Shown: positions 35,648 through 47,521 of the stretch, in pieces
Layout of the letters: each line of letters starts with the position of its first letter
Numbering within the stretch: position 1 is the first letter of the stretch
NCBI GenBank assembly: GCA_963721435.1
Contig: CAVRJC010000012.1
Coordinates: 1,426,001-1,490,000, forward strand
DNA length: 64,000 bases
Origin: CAVRJC01 sp963721435
GTDB lineage: Bacteria; Actinomycetota; Acidimicrobiia; IMCC26256; DASPTH01
Direction: 5' to 3'
The notes under the pieces: model-generated
What the model was told of the DNA's origin: nothing
What the model saw: only the letters and a program-made list of their open reading frames with translations
The model's database searches: none
Made by a program: the position numbers and the translations under genes

Positions 35648-35974
35648 ATGGCCGACGAAGTCAGCCTGGTGCTCGTCACGCCCGGCACCGACGCCGACCT
35701 GCACAAGCAGTGGAAGGCGCAACCGCCCGCCTTCCTCGAGCCCGACGGCTACACGCTCTTCGACGAGTCGTACGACACGCTCGTGTTCCGTGCCAATGTG
35801 TCGACGAAGACGATGAAGATCCCGACGTGGGGATGGGGCAAGACGCTCTACACGCTGTCGTTCACGTTCCGCGCCAACCGCGAGGCGGCCATCGCGTCGG
35901 CCATCTTCTGGTCCATCTTCTTGCCGAACAAGCCCCTTGGGACCCTGCCACCCGTCGGGGTGGCGAAGCGCTAA
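35648..35974 (+). CDS. hypothetical protein
   Basis: A 108-residue protein I do not recognise. It starts 2 bases after the HAD gene. It has a Trp/Tyr-rich middle (WGWGKTLYTLSFTFRANRE), no signal peptide, and a hydrophobic patch AIASAIFWSIFLPN near residues 84-97. Codon use matches the neighbours. The stop overlaps the convergent polyprenyl synthase stop by four bases (CTAA). Confidence 0.7.
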   Translation: MADEVSLVLVTPGTDADLHKQWKAQPPAFLEPDGYTLFDESYDTLVFRANVSTKTMKIPTWGWGKTLYTLSFTFRANREAAIASAIFWSIFLPNKPLGTLPPVGVAKR

Positions 35975-36966
35975 CTCTCGCGCGTCACCAGGCCGTCGAC
36001 AAGGCTTCCGAGCTCCTCGCACACGCGCGCATCGAGGTCGTCGGTGCCCTCGAGCGCGTCGGCGGCCTTCACCGCGTGCGCGCGTGCAACGGACAGCGCG
36101 AGGTCGACGGCGCCGTTCGCGCTGGCGAGCTCGCGCGCTTCCGCGAGCTGCACGCCGTCGATGGGCTGGCCGAGCAGGTCGCGCAGCGCGGTGGAATCGC
36201 GCAGCGCGTAGATGACGGGCAACGTGTAGACGCCTTCGAGCATGTCTTTACCGGCGGGCTTCCCGAGGCTGTCCTCGGTGGCGGTGATGTCGAGCACGTC
36301 GTCGACGATCTGGAAGCACATCCCGAGATGACGGCCGAAGCGCGTGAGCGCGTCGAGGGTGGGGTCGGAGACGCCCGACACCATGCCGCCGACGCGGCAC
36401 GACGTCGCGAACAGCGCGGCGGTCTTGCCTTCGATCGCGGAGAGGTAGCCCTCTTCCGAGCGGTCGACGTCGAAGAGATGTTGCAGCTCGAGCACCTGCC
36501 CGCGGCACAGCTCGCCGATCGTCTCCGCGAGCAGCGCGGCGACGTCGGCGCCGAGCGACGCCGCGAGCGACGACGCGCGCGCGAGCAGGAAGTCGCCCGC
36601 GAGGATCGCCACGATGTTGCTCCAGCGCGCGTTCACGCTGGGGACGCCGCGCCGGGTCTCGGCCTCGTCGATGACGTCGTCGTGGTAGAGCGACCCCAGA
36701 TGCACGAGCTCCACCGACACCGAGCCCGTGATCGCGGCCTCCGCGGCCGGGTCGGCCCCCGCGGCGGCGTACGCGGCGCAGAGCGCGAGCGTGGGCCGGA
36801 TGCGCTTGCCGCCGGCGCCGATCAGGTGCGCGGAGACCTCCGCGAGGAACGGATCGGAAGTTTGTACCGACTCGTGCAGTGCGGCCTCGACCCGTGCCAG
36901 ATCGGCGGCGATCGGCTCCAGACGGACGGTGACGGCTGGGTTCGGCGGGGATCCCGGCCGCGGCAT
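35971..36966 (-). CDS. trans-isoprenyl diphosphate synthase
   Basis: About 331 residues of the polyprenyl synthase family. The two Asp-rich motifs are YHDDVIDEAETRRG and QIVDDVLDITATEDSLGKP; KRIRP binds the homoallylic diphosphate. It lengthens isoprenoid chains, most likely a quinone side chain, and matches the isoprenoid genes ispD/ispF elsewhere in the window. ATG 36966 is preferred; a TTG 37002 start would add 12 residues. Chain length cannot be read with confidence. Confidence 0.9.
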   Translation of the reverse strand: MPRPGSPPNPAVTVRLEPIAADLARVEAALHESVQTSDPFLAEVSAHLIGAGGKRIRPTLALCAAYAAAGADPAAEAAITGSVSVELVHLGSLYHDDVIDEAETRRGVPSVNARWSNIVAILAGDFLLARASSLAASLGADVAALLAETIGELCRGQVLELQHLFDVDRSEEGYLSAIEGKTAALFATSCRVGGMVSGVSDPTLDALTRFGRHLGMCFQIVDDVLDITATEDSLGKPAGKDMLEGVYTLPVIYALRDSTALRDLLGQPIDGVQLAEARELASANGAVDLALSVARAHAVKAADALEGTDDLDARVCEELGSLVDGLVTRES

Positions 36967-37246
36967 GGCAACACGGTAGGCAGCCACGGGAACAATCACC
37001 AAGCTGAAGGTGTCGTTCTTCCTTTACACGGCAGGCCAAACTGCCGATGTTTCAATTCTCTGACTTGCTCTTCCCGATGTTCGTACCGGCGTTTCCGCCA
37101 AGGGGACGGCCGTGTCGCCGATTACACTGACAAGATGATGTCCGGTCCTCGCCGCCGCTCCGAATGCAACACCGGCAATGACTGCACGGCGAACCCTTCA
37201 CCGTGTGGAATGGCGTGAGGTCCGACTGACGAGAGGCGGTTTCTGC
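36967..37246. promoter_or_regulatory. intergenic region between polyprenyl synthase and clpC
   Basis: 280 bases holding the divergent promoters. GGCAG/CTGCC at about 37030-37045 form a short inverted repeat; no CIRCE element is visible. GAGAGG at 37231-37236 is the clpC ribosome-binding site. Confidence 0.4.
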
Positions 37247-39736
<2,490 letters not shown>

Positions 39737-40504
39737 CTGAAGCACATCCAGGGGGCGAGCCGGTCACGGCTCGCTCTCGTCGCGTGCGCGCTCGCACTTG
39801 TCGTCTGCGCGGCCGGGTGCAACGTCGACACGACCGTCACCGTCGACATGCACGACGACGGCAGCGGTGTCGTGACGGTGGATGCGGTCCTCGATCCGGG
39901 CGCGGTGCAGGCGGCGGAGGCCGGCGGCGGGAAGCTCGAAGACCGGGTGCGGCTCGGCGATCTGACCGCCGGTGGGTGGACGGTCTCGCCGTGGACGCGC
40001 GCGGCTGACGGCTCGGCGACCCTCACGCTCAGCAAGCCGTTCGCGAACCCCGACGAAGTCACGGCGATCCTGGACGAGGTGAGCGGCACCGTCGGCCCGC
40101 TGAAGAACGTGCGGGCGGCGCGCGATCGCGGTGCCGTGTCGACCCGCTACGACCTCACCGGCGACATCGATCTCACGGCGGTGCAGACCGGTCTGGCCGC
40201 GGATCCCGATCTGGTGGCCAAGCTCACCGGTCAGCAGGTGGACGTGAACGCGCTGGACGCCGCGCTCGCGGCGCAGCTCGCGAGCTCGGTGTCCCTCCGC
40301 GTCGTGGCCAAGCTGCCCGGCGGCACCACCACGTTCGTCGGCGAGACGGGGAAGACCGTCCCGATCGACGCGTCCACGTCGATCCTCGACCTGCGGCGCG
40401 TGGGCCTGATCGCGGTGGCGGCAATCCTGATCCTGCTGGCCGTCGTACTTCTCATGGGTGGGCGCCGAAGCCGGCGGCGACGGCGCACGGCCCGCACCGG
40501 ATAG
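39737..40504 (+). CDS. LppM/DUF3153-like lipoprotein with C-terminal membrane anchor, probable CTG start
   Basis: A 255-residue protein. The N-terminus is a signal peptide with lipobox VVCAAGC (Cys about 31), then a beta-rich domain beginning DTTVTVDMHDDGSGVVTVDA that resembles mycobacterial LppM, and a C-terminal helix near residues 215-237 followed by an Arg-rich cytoplasmic tail. The only start that includes the signal peptide is CTG 39737, right after the clpC stop TAG and in the same frame as clpC; the first ATG (39848) would remove the signal. So it depends on a CTG start or coupling to clpC translation. Confidence 0.7.
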   Translation: MKHIQGASRSRLALVACALALVVCAAGCNVDTTVTVDMHDDGSGVVTVDAVLDPGAVQAAEAGGGKLEDRVRLGDLTAGGWTVSPWTRAADGSATLTLSKPFANPDEVTAILDEVSGTVGPLKNVRAARDRGAVSTRYDLTGDIDLTAVQTGLAADPDLVAKLTGQQVDVNALDAALAAQLASSVSLRVVAKLPGGTTTFVGETGKTVPIDASTSILDLRRVGLIAVAAILILLAVVLLMGGRRSRRRRRTARTG

Positions 40505-40583
40505 CCGCTCCCCGCTCGGCCAGTCGACGGGCGCGGGGCCGGTCCGCGAAGCTCAGGGGGTCGAGAGCACGAGGGGAGCGCCC

Positions 40584-40994
40584 ATGGCCGTCCCGCCGAT
40601 CCAGTATCGGGCCACCGACTACCCGCCGCAGTACCGCCCGCTGGGGTACTGGCGCCACGCCCGCCGTCGCGACGCGGGACCCGACGAGGCGCCGGCACCG
40701 CGCCCGCGCCGTCGATGGTGGGCGCTGCTGGCCGTCCTCCTCGCCACCCTCGTGCTCCATGCTGGCATCGCGGTGGCCTATCTCGGCGACTCCGGGAGCA
40801 CGACCGCGAAGTCGTCGGCACCGGCGGCGCAGAAGGGCGCGCGCTGCGACAAGCCGGGTGATCCCGACCCGTCGGTCACGGTGCCGCCGACGCAGTCGCA
40901 GGAGACTCCGGACCCCGGGCAGGGCGACCAGAACGGCGGCGGCACCGCCGACTCGTCGGTGGCCGGAGGCGGCAACAGCAGAGGAGCGCTGTAG
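40584..40994 (+). CDS. hypothetical membrane protein with proline-rich ends
   Basis: A 136-residue protein. Residues 1-43 are Tyr/Pro/Arg-rich cytoplasmic, 44-65 form one transmembrane helix (WWALLAVLLATLVLHAGIAV), and the rest is a Ser/Thr/Gly/Pro-rich outer tail. GAGGGGAGCG precedes ATG 40584. Its stop overlaps the MoxR start (TAGTG), making it the head of the MoxR operon. Function unknown. Confidence 0.7.
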   Translation: MAVPPIQYRATDYPPQYRPLGYWRHARRRDAGPDEAPAPRPRRRWWALLAVLLATLVLHAGIAVAYLGDSGSTTAKSSAPAAQKGARCDKPGDPDPSVTVPPTQSQETPDPGQGDQNGGGTADSSVAGGGNSRGAL

Positions 40995-42061
40995 TGGCAG
41001 ACATCGACCTGGGGCCGGAAGAGGTCTCCACCTTGCTCGAACGCACGCTGTTCGAGGCCAAGCGCGTGCTCGTGGGACAGGACCGCATGCTCGAGCGCAT
41101 GATGGTGTGCCTCCTCGCGCGCGGGCACTGCTTGCTCGAAGGGGTGCCCGGACTCGCGAAGACGCTCGCGGTCGAGACGCTCGCGCGCGCGGTGCGCGGG
41201 TCGTTCGTCCGCATCCAGTTCACGCCCGACCTCGTCCCGTCCGACATCGTCGGATCGACGATCTTCAAGAGCCAGCGCGAGACGTTCGACGTCGTGCTCG
41301 GTCCCGTGTTCGCGAACTTCGTGCTCGCCGACGAGATCAACCGCGCGCCCGCGAAGGTGCAGTCGGCGCTGCTCGAAGTGATGTCGCAGCAGCAGGCGAC
41401 GATCAACGGGATCACGTATCCCGCGCCGGAGCCGTTCTTCGTGCTCGCGACGCAGAACCCGATCGAGTCGGAGGGCGTGTACCCGCTGCCCGAGGCGCAG
41501 CGCGACCGGTTCCTCCTGAAGATCCTCGTGCCCTATCCGAGCCCGACCGAGGAGCTCGAGATCATCAGCCGCATGGGAGTGGATCCGCCGCGCGCCGCGC
41601 CCGTGATCGACATCGACGAGCTGCTCGCGCTGCAGAAGGCCGTCGACTCGGTGTTCGTGCACCAGCACATCGCGGAGTACGTGGTGCGACTCGTGTACGC
41701 GACGCGCGACCCCGCGGCATTCGAAGTCGATGGCGTGCAGGGATTGATCGCATTCGGCGCGAGCCCGCGCGCGAGCCTCGGGCTCGTCGCCGCAGCCCGT
41801 GCGCTCGCGCTCCTCCGCGGCCGCGACTACGCGCTGCCGCAGGATGTCACCGACCTCGCGCCCGATGTGCTGCGCCACCGGCTCGTGCTCACGTTCGACG
41901 CGGTGGCCGACGGCGTGACCGTCGAGACCGTGCTCGACCGGCTGCTCGCGTCGATCCCGCCGCCCGACATCACGCCCGCGCAGAGCCGCTTCCCATCGAC
42001 GCCGTTCCCAGCGGACGCAGCGGACGCACCGAGCACATCGGACTCACGGGACGACGCATGA
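40994..42061 (+). CDS. MoxR-family AAA+ ATPase
   Basis: A 355-residue AAA_3 ATPase. Walker A is GVPGLAKT (Lys kept), Walker B is FVLADEINRAPAKVQSALLE, and sensor 1 is ATQNPIESEG. The family acts as a chaperone for VWA proteins, and the two VWA genes follow in the same operon. The C-terminal 25 residues are a Ser/Ala/Pro extension. The overlapping start and stop show coupling with DUF58. Confidence 0.93.
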   Translation: MADIDLGPEEVSTLLERTLFEAKRVLVGQDRMLERMMVCLLARGHCLLEGVPGLAKTLAVETLARAVRGSFVRIQFTPDLVPSDIVGSTIFKSQRETFDVVLGPVFANFVLADEINRAPAKVQSALLEVMSQQQATINGITYPAPEPFFVLATQNPIESEGVYPLPEAQRDRFLLKILVPYPSPTEELEIISRMGVDPPRAAPVIDIDELLALQKAVDSVFVHQHIAEYVVRLVYATRDPAAFEVDGVQGLIAFGASPRASLGLVAAARALALLRGRDYALPQDVTDLAPDVLRHRLVLTFDAVADGVTVETVLDRLLASIPPPDITPAQSRFPSTPFPADAADAPSTSDSRDDA

Positions 42062-42987
42062 CGCGCGACTACCTGCACGCCAACCGCCGGCTCCAGCAGT
42101 TGGAGCTCGACGTGGTGCGCCGCCTCGACGGCCTGCTCCAGGGCGACTATCGGGGCCTGGTCGCCGGCGCCGGCACCGAGCCCGCGGAGAGCCGCATCTA
42201 CAACGTGGGTGACGACCTCCGGCGGATGGACTGGCGCCTCACCGCGCGCACGACGCAGCCCCACGTCCGCGACACGATCGCCGACCGGGAGCTCGAGCTC
42301 TGGGTGGTCGTCGACGACTCGCCCAGCCTGCGCTTCGGCACCGCGCGGTACCTGAAATGGGACCTTGCGCTCGGCGCGGTGGCCAGCGTCTCGCTGCTCA
42401 CGGCACGCGCCGGCAACCGGGTGGGCGCGGTGCAGTTCGGTGGGGGGCCGGTGCGGGTGTTCCCGGCGCAGGTCGGTCGGGAAGCGGCCATGCAGCTCCT
42501 CGCGCACCTCGACCGCTCCACGCGCATCGGCCGCACCGAAGGTGCGCCGAGCAGCCTGGCCCACGCGTTGCAGGCGACGGCGCGGCTCGCCCGGCGTCGG
42601 GGCATGGTCGCGGTCGTGTCCGACTTTCTCTTCGGCACGGATTGGGAAATGGCGATGCGGTCGCTGCGCGACAAGCACGACGTGCTCGCGTTCGAGCTGA
42701 TCGATCCACGCGAGCTCGAGCTCCCTCCGGTCGGGATGCTCACGCTCGTCGATCCCGAGACCGGGCGCTCGCGCCACGTGCAGAGCTCGTCGCCGCGCGT
42801 GCGCAGGCGCTACGCCGCGCTCGCGGCAGAGCAGCGCGCCGCGATCCGCGCGTCACTGCGAGCCGCGGGGGCAGATCACGTGGTGTTGCGCACCGACACC
42901 GACTGGGTGCTCGAGATCGCCCGGTTCGTGGCACGCCGTCGCCGTCTCACGCGACACGGTGCGCGCCGGTGGAGCGCGGTGTCGTGA
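42058..42987 (+). CDS. DUF58 protein
   Basis: A 309-residue protein. VGDDLRRMDWRLTARTTQPH matches the conserved DUF58 core, followed by a VWA-like half with LWVVVDDSPSLRFGTARYLK, where the first metal motif is DDSPS. It has no membrane helix. DUF58 proteins pair with MoxR ATPases. Overlaps the genes on both sides by four bases. Confidence 0.9.
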   Translation: MTRDYLHANRRLQQLELDVVRRLDGLLQGDYRGLVAGAGTEPAESRIYNVGDDLRRMDWRLTARTTQPHVRDTIADRELELWVVVDDSPSLRFGTARYLKWDLALGAVASVSLLTARAGNRVGAVQFGGGPVRVFPAQVGREAAMQLLAHLDRSTRIGRTEGAPSSLAHALQATARLARRRGMVAVVSDFLFGTDWEMAMRSLRDKHDVLAFELIDPRELELPPVGMLTLVDPETGRSRHVQSSSPRVRRRYAALAAEQRAAIRASLRAAGADHVVLRTDTDWVLEIARFVARRRRLTRHGARRWSAVS

Positions 42988-43949
42988 CCTTCGTGACGCC
43001 GACGCGTCTGCTGCTGCTCGTCGCCGTCGCCCTGCTCGCGCTCGCGTACCTGATCACCCAGGTGCGTCGCCGGCGCTACATCGTGCTCTTCACGAACGTC
43101 GATGTCGTGGCCGCGGCGTCGCCACGCAACCCACTGTGGCGTCGTCACGCCACCGCGGCCCTGTTCCTCGTGATGCTCGGCGCGCTGGTCGTCGCCTTCG
43201 CACGTCCCGTGCACGACGTCGACGTCGCGCGCGACGAGGGCGCGGTCATCGTCGCGCTCGACGTGTCGAAGTCGATGGAGGCCACCGATGTCAAGCCATC
43301 GCGCCTCGTGGCCGCGCGCGACGCCGCGACCAACTTCGTCGCCGCGCTCCCGGCGCGGATCCGGGTCGGCGTCGTGATCTTCTCGCAGGTCGCGTCGGTG
43401 CCCGTGCTCCCCACGACCAACCACGGTCAGGCGATCCGGGCGCTCCAGGGCGCGCAGTCGGGGCCCGGCACCGCGATCGGTGAGGCGATGCTGCAGGCGC
43501 TCGTCGCCCTGCGACAGCGACCCGCGCTGCGCGATGCCGCGGCGCGCGACAACGGCACGATCAAGGGCGCGCACGTGGTGATCCTGTCCGACGGCGAGAC
43601 GACATCGGGGCGCCCGTCCGATGCCGGCGCCGCGGCCGCGCTCGCGGCCAAGGTGCCGGTCTCGACCATCGCCTTCGGCACCGCGGACGGCACCGTCCGC
43701 GCCGACGGCCGAGAATTCAAAGTGCCGGTGCTGCGCGACGAGTTGCGCAAGATCGCCACCTCGACGCACGGCCGGTATTTCCGAGCGTCCAGCGCGGTCG
43801 AGCTCGACGGGATCTACCGGGACCTCGGCGGGCAGCTCGGCTTCCGCACCGAGGCCGCCGACCTCTCGACGTGGTTCGTGGTCGGCGCGCTGGTCCTCGG
43901 CCTGCTCGCGTTGGGAGGAACGGTCGCCTGGTCGGGACGGGTCCCGTGA
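42984..43949 (+). CDS. BatA-like membrane VWA protein
   Basis: A 321-residue protein with two N-terminal helices, a VWA domain with MIDAS motif ALDVSKSMEATD at about residue 90, and a C-terminal helix before the end. It resembles BatA/BatB of aerotolerance clusters. GTG 42984 overlaps the DUF58 stop; other GTG codons nearby are possible. Likely a substrate-binding or scaffold partner of the MoxR ATPase. Confidence 0.9.
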   Translation: MTFVTPTRLLLLVAVALLALAYLITQVRRRRYIVLFTNVDVVAAASPRNPLWRRHATAALFLVMLGALVVAFARPVHDVDVARDEGAVIVALDVSKSMEATDVKPSRLVAARDAATNFVAALPARIRVGVVIFSQVASVPVLPTTNHGQAIRALQGAQSGPGTAIGEAMLQALVALRQRPALRDAAARDNGTIKGAHVVILSDGETTSGRPSDAGAAAALAAKVPVSTIAFGTADGTVRADGREFKVPVLRDELRKIATSTHGRYFRASSAVELDGIYRDLGGQLGFRTEAADLSTWFVVGALVLGLLALGGTVAWSGRVP

Positions 43950-44926
43950 GCGTGCTCGCCTTCGGCTTCCTCTCGCCCGGTCGGCTCTGGCTGTTGCTCG
44001 TCGTCGGCGTCGGGGCGGTGTGCGTGGTCGCGTGGGAGCGCAGGCGGCGTCGCGACCTGGCGGAGTTCGCGGCGCCCGACATGCTCGGGTGGCTCGCGCC
44101 CCGCCGACCCGGATGGCGATACGCGGGCGCGCTGGTGGGCCTGCTGCTGGCGCTGACGATGGTGGTCGTGGCATCGGCGCGACCGGCACGGTCGGTCGAA
44201 GTGCCGGTGAAGATCGCGACGGTGATCGTCGCCGTCGACAAGTCGACGTCGATGGGCGCCGACGACGTGAGCCCCGATCGCATCACTGCCGCGCAGAACG
44301 CGGCCGTTCGCTTCGTCCAGGACCTGCCGCGCTACTTCCGTGTCGGCGTCGTGCTGTTCGCCGGCACCGTCGACGTCGATGTCGCGCCGTCGACCGATCG
44401 CACGCTCGCGATCGATGCGATCCAGCGGGCCAAGCTTGACGACGGCACCGCGATCGGTGAGGCGATCTTCACGTCCCTCGACGCGCTCACCCAGGACGCC
44501 GGTCTGACGACTCGCGGGAGCTCGCAGGCACCGAAGTATCCACGTCTGAGCCATTCGGCGGTGGTGCTGCTGTCCGACGGCTCGACCAACAGCGGCCGCC
44601 CCGACAGCCGCGCGGCCGCGGCCGCGCGCACGGCAGGAGTCGCCGTGTCCACGATCGCGTTCGGGACCGATCACGGCGTGATCGACGGCAACCAGGCGGT
44701 GCCGGTCGACCACAAGACGCTCGGCTCGATCGCGCAACGCACGGGCGGCGTGTTCTTCCGGGCCGAGAACCGGCCCGAGCTCACGTCGGTGTTCGACAGC
44801 CTCGGGTTCCGGCTCGCGTACCGCACCGAGGCCCGCCCGGTCACGGAGTGGTTCGTCGGCGCCGCGCTCGTGCTCGCGCTCGTGACGGCCGTGCTGTCCC
44901 TGGCGTGGTTCGCGCGCCTGCCCTGA
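43946..44926 (+). CDS. second BatA/BatB-like membrane VWA protein
   Basis: A 326-residue paralogue of the gene before it, with the same layout: two N-terminal helices, VWA with MIDAS motif VAVDKSTSMGADD, and one C-terminal helix. The two may form a heteromer. It ends the operon. The MoxR-DUF58-VWA-VWA order is common in actinobacteria, where its targets are uncertain; stress or cell-envelope roles have been proposed. Confidence 0.9.
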   Translation: MSVLAFGFLSPGRLWLLLVVGVGAVCVVAWERRRRRDLAEFAAPDMLGWLAPRRPGWRYAGALVGLLLALTMVVVASARPARSVEVPVKIATVIVAVDKSTSMGADDVSPDRITAAQNAAVRFVQDLPRYFRVGVVLFAGTVDVDVAPSTDRTLAIDAIQRAKLDDGTAIGEAIFTSLDALTQDAGLTTRGSSQAPKYPRLSHSAVVLLSDGSTNSGRPDSRAAAAARTAGVAVSTIAFGTDHGVIDGNQAVPVDHKTLGSIAQRTGGVFFRAENRPELTSVFDSLGFRLAYRTEARPVTEWFVGAALVLALVTAVLSLAWFARLP

Positions 44927-44961
44927 CGTAGCTGTCGTACCCTCGGCGTACGGTCGCCGGC

Positions 44962-46338
44962 ATGAAGACACGCTCGGTGCACCGATGTCGCGAATGTGGT
45001 GACGAGTCGCCGCGCTGGCTCGGCCGGTGCCCGTCGTGCGGGGAGTGGGGCACGCTCGCCGAAGTTGCGCCGGCGGTCGCGAGCATCCCCGCGGGGCTGA
45101 TCCGGCCGGCCGGAGGCTCGGGGCTCATCGGGCCAATCCCCATCGAGGAGGTCAGCGCGGCCACCTCGGCGCCGATGCCCACGGGCGTCGGCGAGCTCGA
45201 CCGCGTGCTCGGTGGCGGTCTCGTGCCCGGTTCCGTCACGCTGCTCGTCGGTGAGCCGGGCATGGGCAAGAGCACGCTGCTGCTGCAGGCACTCGGGCAG
45301 ATGGCCGCGCGCGGCACCCGCTGCCTGCTCGTCACTGCCGAGGAGTCCTGCGCGCAGGTGCGCACGCGCGCCGAGCGCGTCGGCGCACTCGCGTCCGACC
45401 TGCTCGTGGTGGCGGAGACGTCGCTGCCTCACGTCGTCGCGCACACCGAGGCCAGCTCGCCGCAGATCCTCGCGCTCGACTCGATCCAGACCGTGCTCGA
45501 TCCCGACCTCCCGGGTGCGCCCGGCTCGGTCACACAGGTGCGCGACTGCGCCTACCGGCTCGTGCAACAGGCGAAGGAGCGCGAGCTCGCCACGGTGCTG
45601 ATCGGGCACGTCACCAAGGAGGGCACGCTGGCGGGGCCGCGTGTGCTCGAGCACGTCGTCGACACCGTGCTCTCGGTCGACGGCGACCGCGGCCACTCGT
45701 TGCGCCTCCTGCACGCGTCGAAGCACCGGTTCGGCGGCACCCACGAGCTCGGCCTGTTCGAGATGACCGCGCTCGGGCTCGTCGACGTGCCCGACGCCTC
45801 GGCGCGGTTTCTGGTCGACCGTCGTGAAGGCGTGGCGGGATCGGTCGTCGCCGCGGTGCTCGAAGGCGCGCGGCCGTTGCTGGTGGAGGTGCAGGCGCTC
45901 GTGGTCGACGCCGCGGGCCCGCCGCGGCGGTCGGCCGCCGGCCTCGACAACGGGCGGCTCGCGCAGATCCTCGCGGTGCTCACGCAGCGGGGCGAGATCC
46001 CGCTCGCCGGGGTCGACGTCTACGCGAGCATCGCCGGTGGCCTGCGCGTGATCGAGCCCGGGCTCGATCTCGGTGTCGCGCTCGCGGTCGCGAGCGCGCG
46101 CGTCGGCCGTCCGATCGCGTCGGGAACGGTCGTCGTCGGTGAGCTCGGGCTGGGTGGGGAGGTGCGATCGGTGCCGCAGACCGAGCGCCGGCTCGCGGAA
46201 GCCGCGCGCCTCGGGTTCACGCGCGCGCTCGTCCCGCCGAGCACGCCGCGCCAAGCGGGCATCGACGTCGTGCCCGTGCGCGATCTGCGTCGGGCCTTGG
46301 CATTGGGTCTTGCGCCGGGTTTGCACGTCCTCGCTTGA
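44962..46338 (+). CDS. radA: DNA repair protein RadA
   Basis: A 458-residue RecA-like branch-migration protein. The zinc finger has Cys9, Cys12, Cys23 and Cys26; Walker A is GEPGMGKST; and a Lon-like C-terminal domain follows (GQPxxR-type segments replaced by VVVGELGLGGEVRSVPQ). The family motif KNRFG reads KHRFG here. It lies next to disA as in other actinobacteria and firmicutes, where RadA inhibits DisA. Confidence 0.95.
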   Translation: MKTRSVHRCRECGDESPRWLGRCPSCGEWGTLAEVAPAVASIPAGLIRPAGGSGLIGPIPIEEVSAATSAPMPTGVGELDRVLGGGLVPGSVTLLVGEPGMGKSTLLLQALGQMAARGTRCLLVTAEESCAQVRTRAERVGALASDLLVVAETSLPHVVAHTEASSPQILALDSIQTVLDPDLPGAPGSVTQVRDCAYRLVQQAKERELATVLIGHVTKEGTLAGPRVLEHVVDTVLSVDGDRGHSLRLLHASKHRFGGTHELGLFEMTALGLVDVPDASARFLVDRREGVAGSVVAAVLEGARPLLVEVQALVVDAAGPPRRSAAGLDNGRLAQILAVLTQRGEIPLAGVDVYASIAGGLRVIEPGLDLGVALAVASARVGRPIASGTVVVGELGLGGEVRSVPQTERRLAEAARLGFTRALVPPSTPRQAGIDVVPVRDLRRALALGLAPGLHVLA

Positions 46339-46420
46339 GCACGGCGAACCTGGGGTAAATTGACCACGACGCCACCAATTCGCGAGGCGACCGACAGAGA
46401 CCGACAGAACGAGCCTGCCT

Positions 46421-47494
46421 GTGCCTGCCCCACCGCGATCGGAAGCGATGATGGTCGCCCTCCGCGCCGTCGCGCCCGGCACGCCGCTCCGTGAGGGGCT
46501 CGATCGGATCCTGCAGGCGCACATGGGCGCGCTGATCGTGATCGGCGACGGCCCCGAGGTGCTCTCGGTGTGCTCGGGCGGCTTCCTGCTCGATGCCGAG
46601 TACACGCCCCAGCGGCTCTACGAGCTGGCCAAGATGGACGGCGCGATCATCCTCGCCTCCGACTGCTCGCGTGTCGCGCGCTGCAACGTGCACCTCGTGC
46701 CCGATCCCAACGTGCCCACGTCGGAGACCGGCACCCGGCACCGCACCGCGGAGCGGGTCGGCCGCCAGATCGACGTGCCCGTGATCACCGTGTCCGAAGA
46801 CATGTCGGTCGTGGCGATCCACCGCCGCGGCGAGAAGCACACCCTCGAGCCCACGCCCCGCGTGCTCGCGCGGGCCGACCAGGCGCTCCAGATCCTCGGG
46901 CGCTACAAGGCCCGGCTCGACTCCGTCAGCGGCTCGTTGTCGGCGCTCGAGGTCGAAGACCTCGTCACCGTGCGCGACGTCGCCACGGTGTTGCAGCGCG
47001 CCGAGATGGTTCGCCGCATCGCGGAGGAGATCGTCGGGTACGTCGTCGAGCTCGGCAGCGACGGCCGCCTGGTGATGCTGCAGCTCGAGGAGCTGATCGG
47101 CGGCGTCGAGGACGACCGCCGGCTCGTGGCCAAGGACTACTTCCAGGAGAGCGACGACTACGAGCTGCGCGACATCACCACCGAGCTGAGCCTGCTCGAC
47201 GACGACGCGATCCTCGACCTCGCCAACGTCGCCGCGGTGCTCCACCTCGGGCCTGGTGTCGGGATCGACAGCGCACTCCAGCCGCGCGGCTTCCGGCTCC
47301 TGCACAAGATCCCGCGGCTTCCCGAGATCGTGTCCGACCACGTGGTGGCGCGCTTCTCGAACCTGCAGAAGATCATGCGCGCCGGTCTTGCCGACCTCAC
47401 CGAGGTCGAAGGTGTGGGCGACGCCCGCGCCCGCGCGATCAAAGACGGTCTCTCGCGTCTCGCGGAGACGTCGATTCTCGAACGCTACGTGTAG
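46421..47494 (+). CDS. disA: diadenylate cyclase DisA
   Basis: A 357-residue enzyme making c-di-AMP while scanning DNA. The DAC domain has KMDGAIIL (DGA) and GTRHRTAERVG (RHR); a helical spine follows; the C-terminal helix-hairpin-helix is EVEGVGDARARAIKDGL. GTG 46421 is assumed, with ATG 46448 as alternative. A tandem GACCGACAGA repeat lies just upstream. TTGAGC at about 46335 and TAAATT at about 46357 could be a promoter. Confidence 0.95.
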   Translation: MPAPPRSEAMMVALRAVAPGTPLREGLDRILQAHMGALIVIGDGPEVLSVCSGGFLLDAEYTPQRLYELAKMDGAIILASDCSRVARCNVHLVPDPNVPTSETGTRHRTAERVGRQIDVPVITVSEDMSVVAIHRRGEKHTLEPTPRVLARADQALQILGRYKARLDSVSGSLSALEVEDLVTVRDVATVLQRAEMVRRIAEEIVGYVVELGSDGRLVMLQLEELIGGVEDDRRLVAKDYFQESDDYELRDITTELSLLDDDAILDLANVAAVLHLGPGVGIDSALQPRGFRLLHKIPRLPEIVSDHVVARFSNLQKIMRAGLADLTEVEGVGDARARAIKDGLSRLAETSILERYV

Positions 47495-47521
47495 CTTCAC
47501 GTCGGCCGGGAGGACGAAACA

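Noticed and set aside
37178..37246. Upstream N-terminal extension of ClpC
   Set aside because: The added 23 residues do not match the family and the ribosome-binding site supports GTG 37247.
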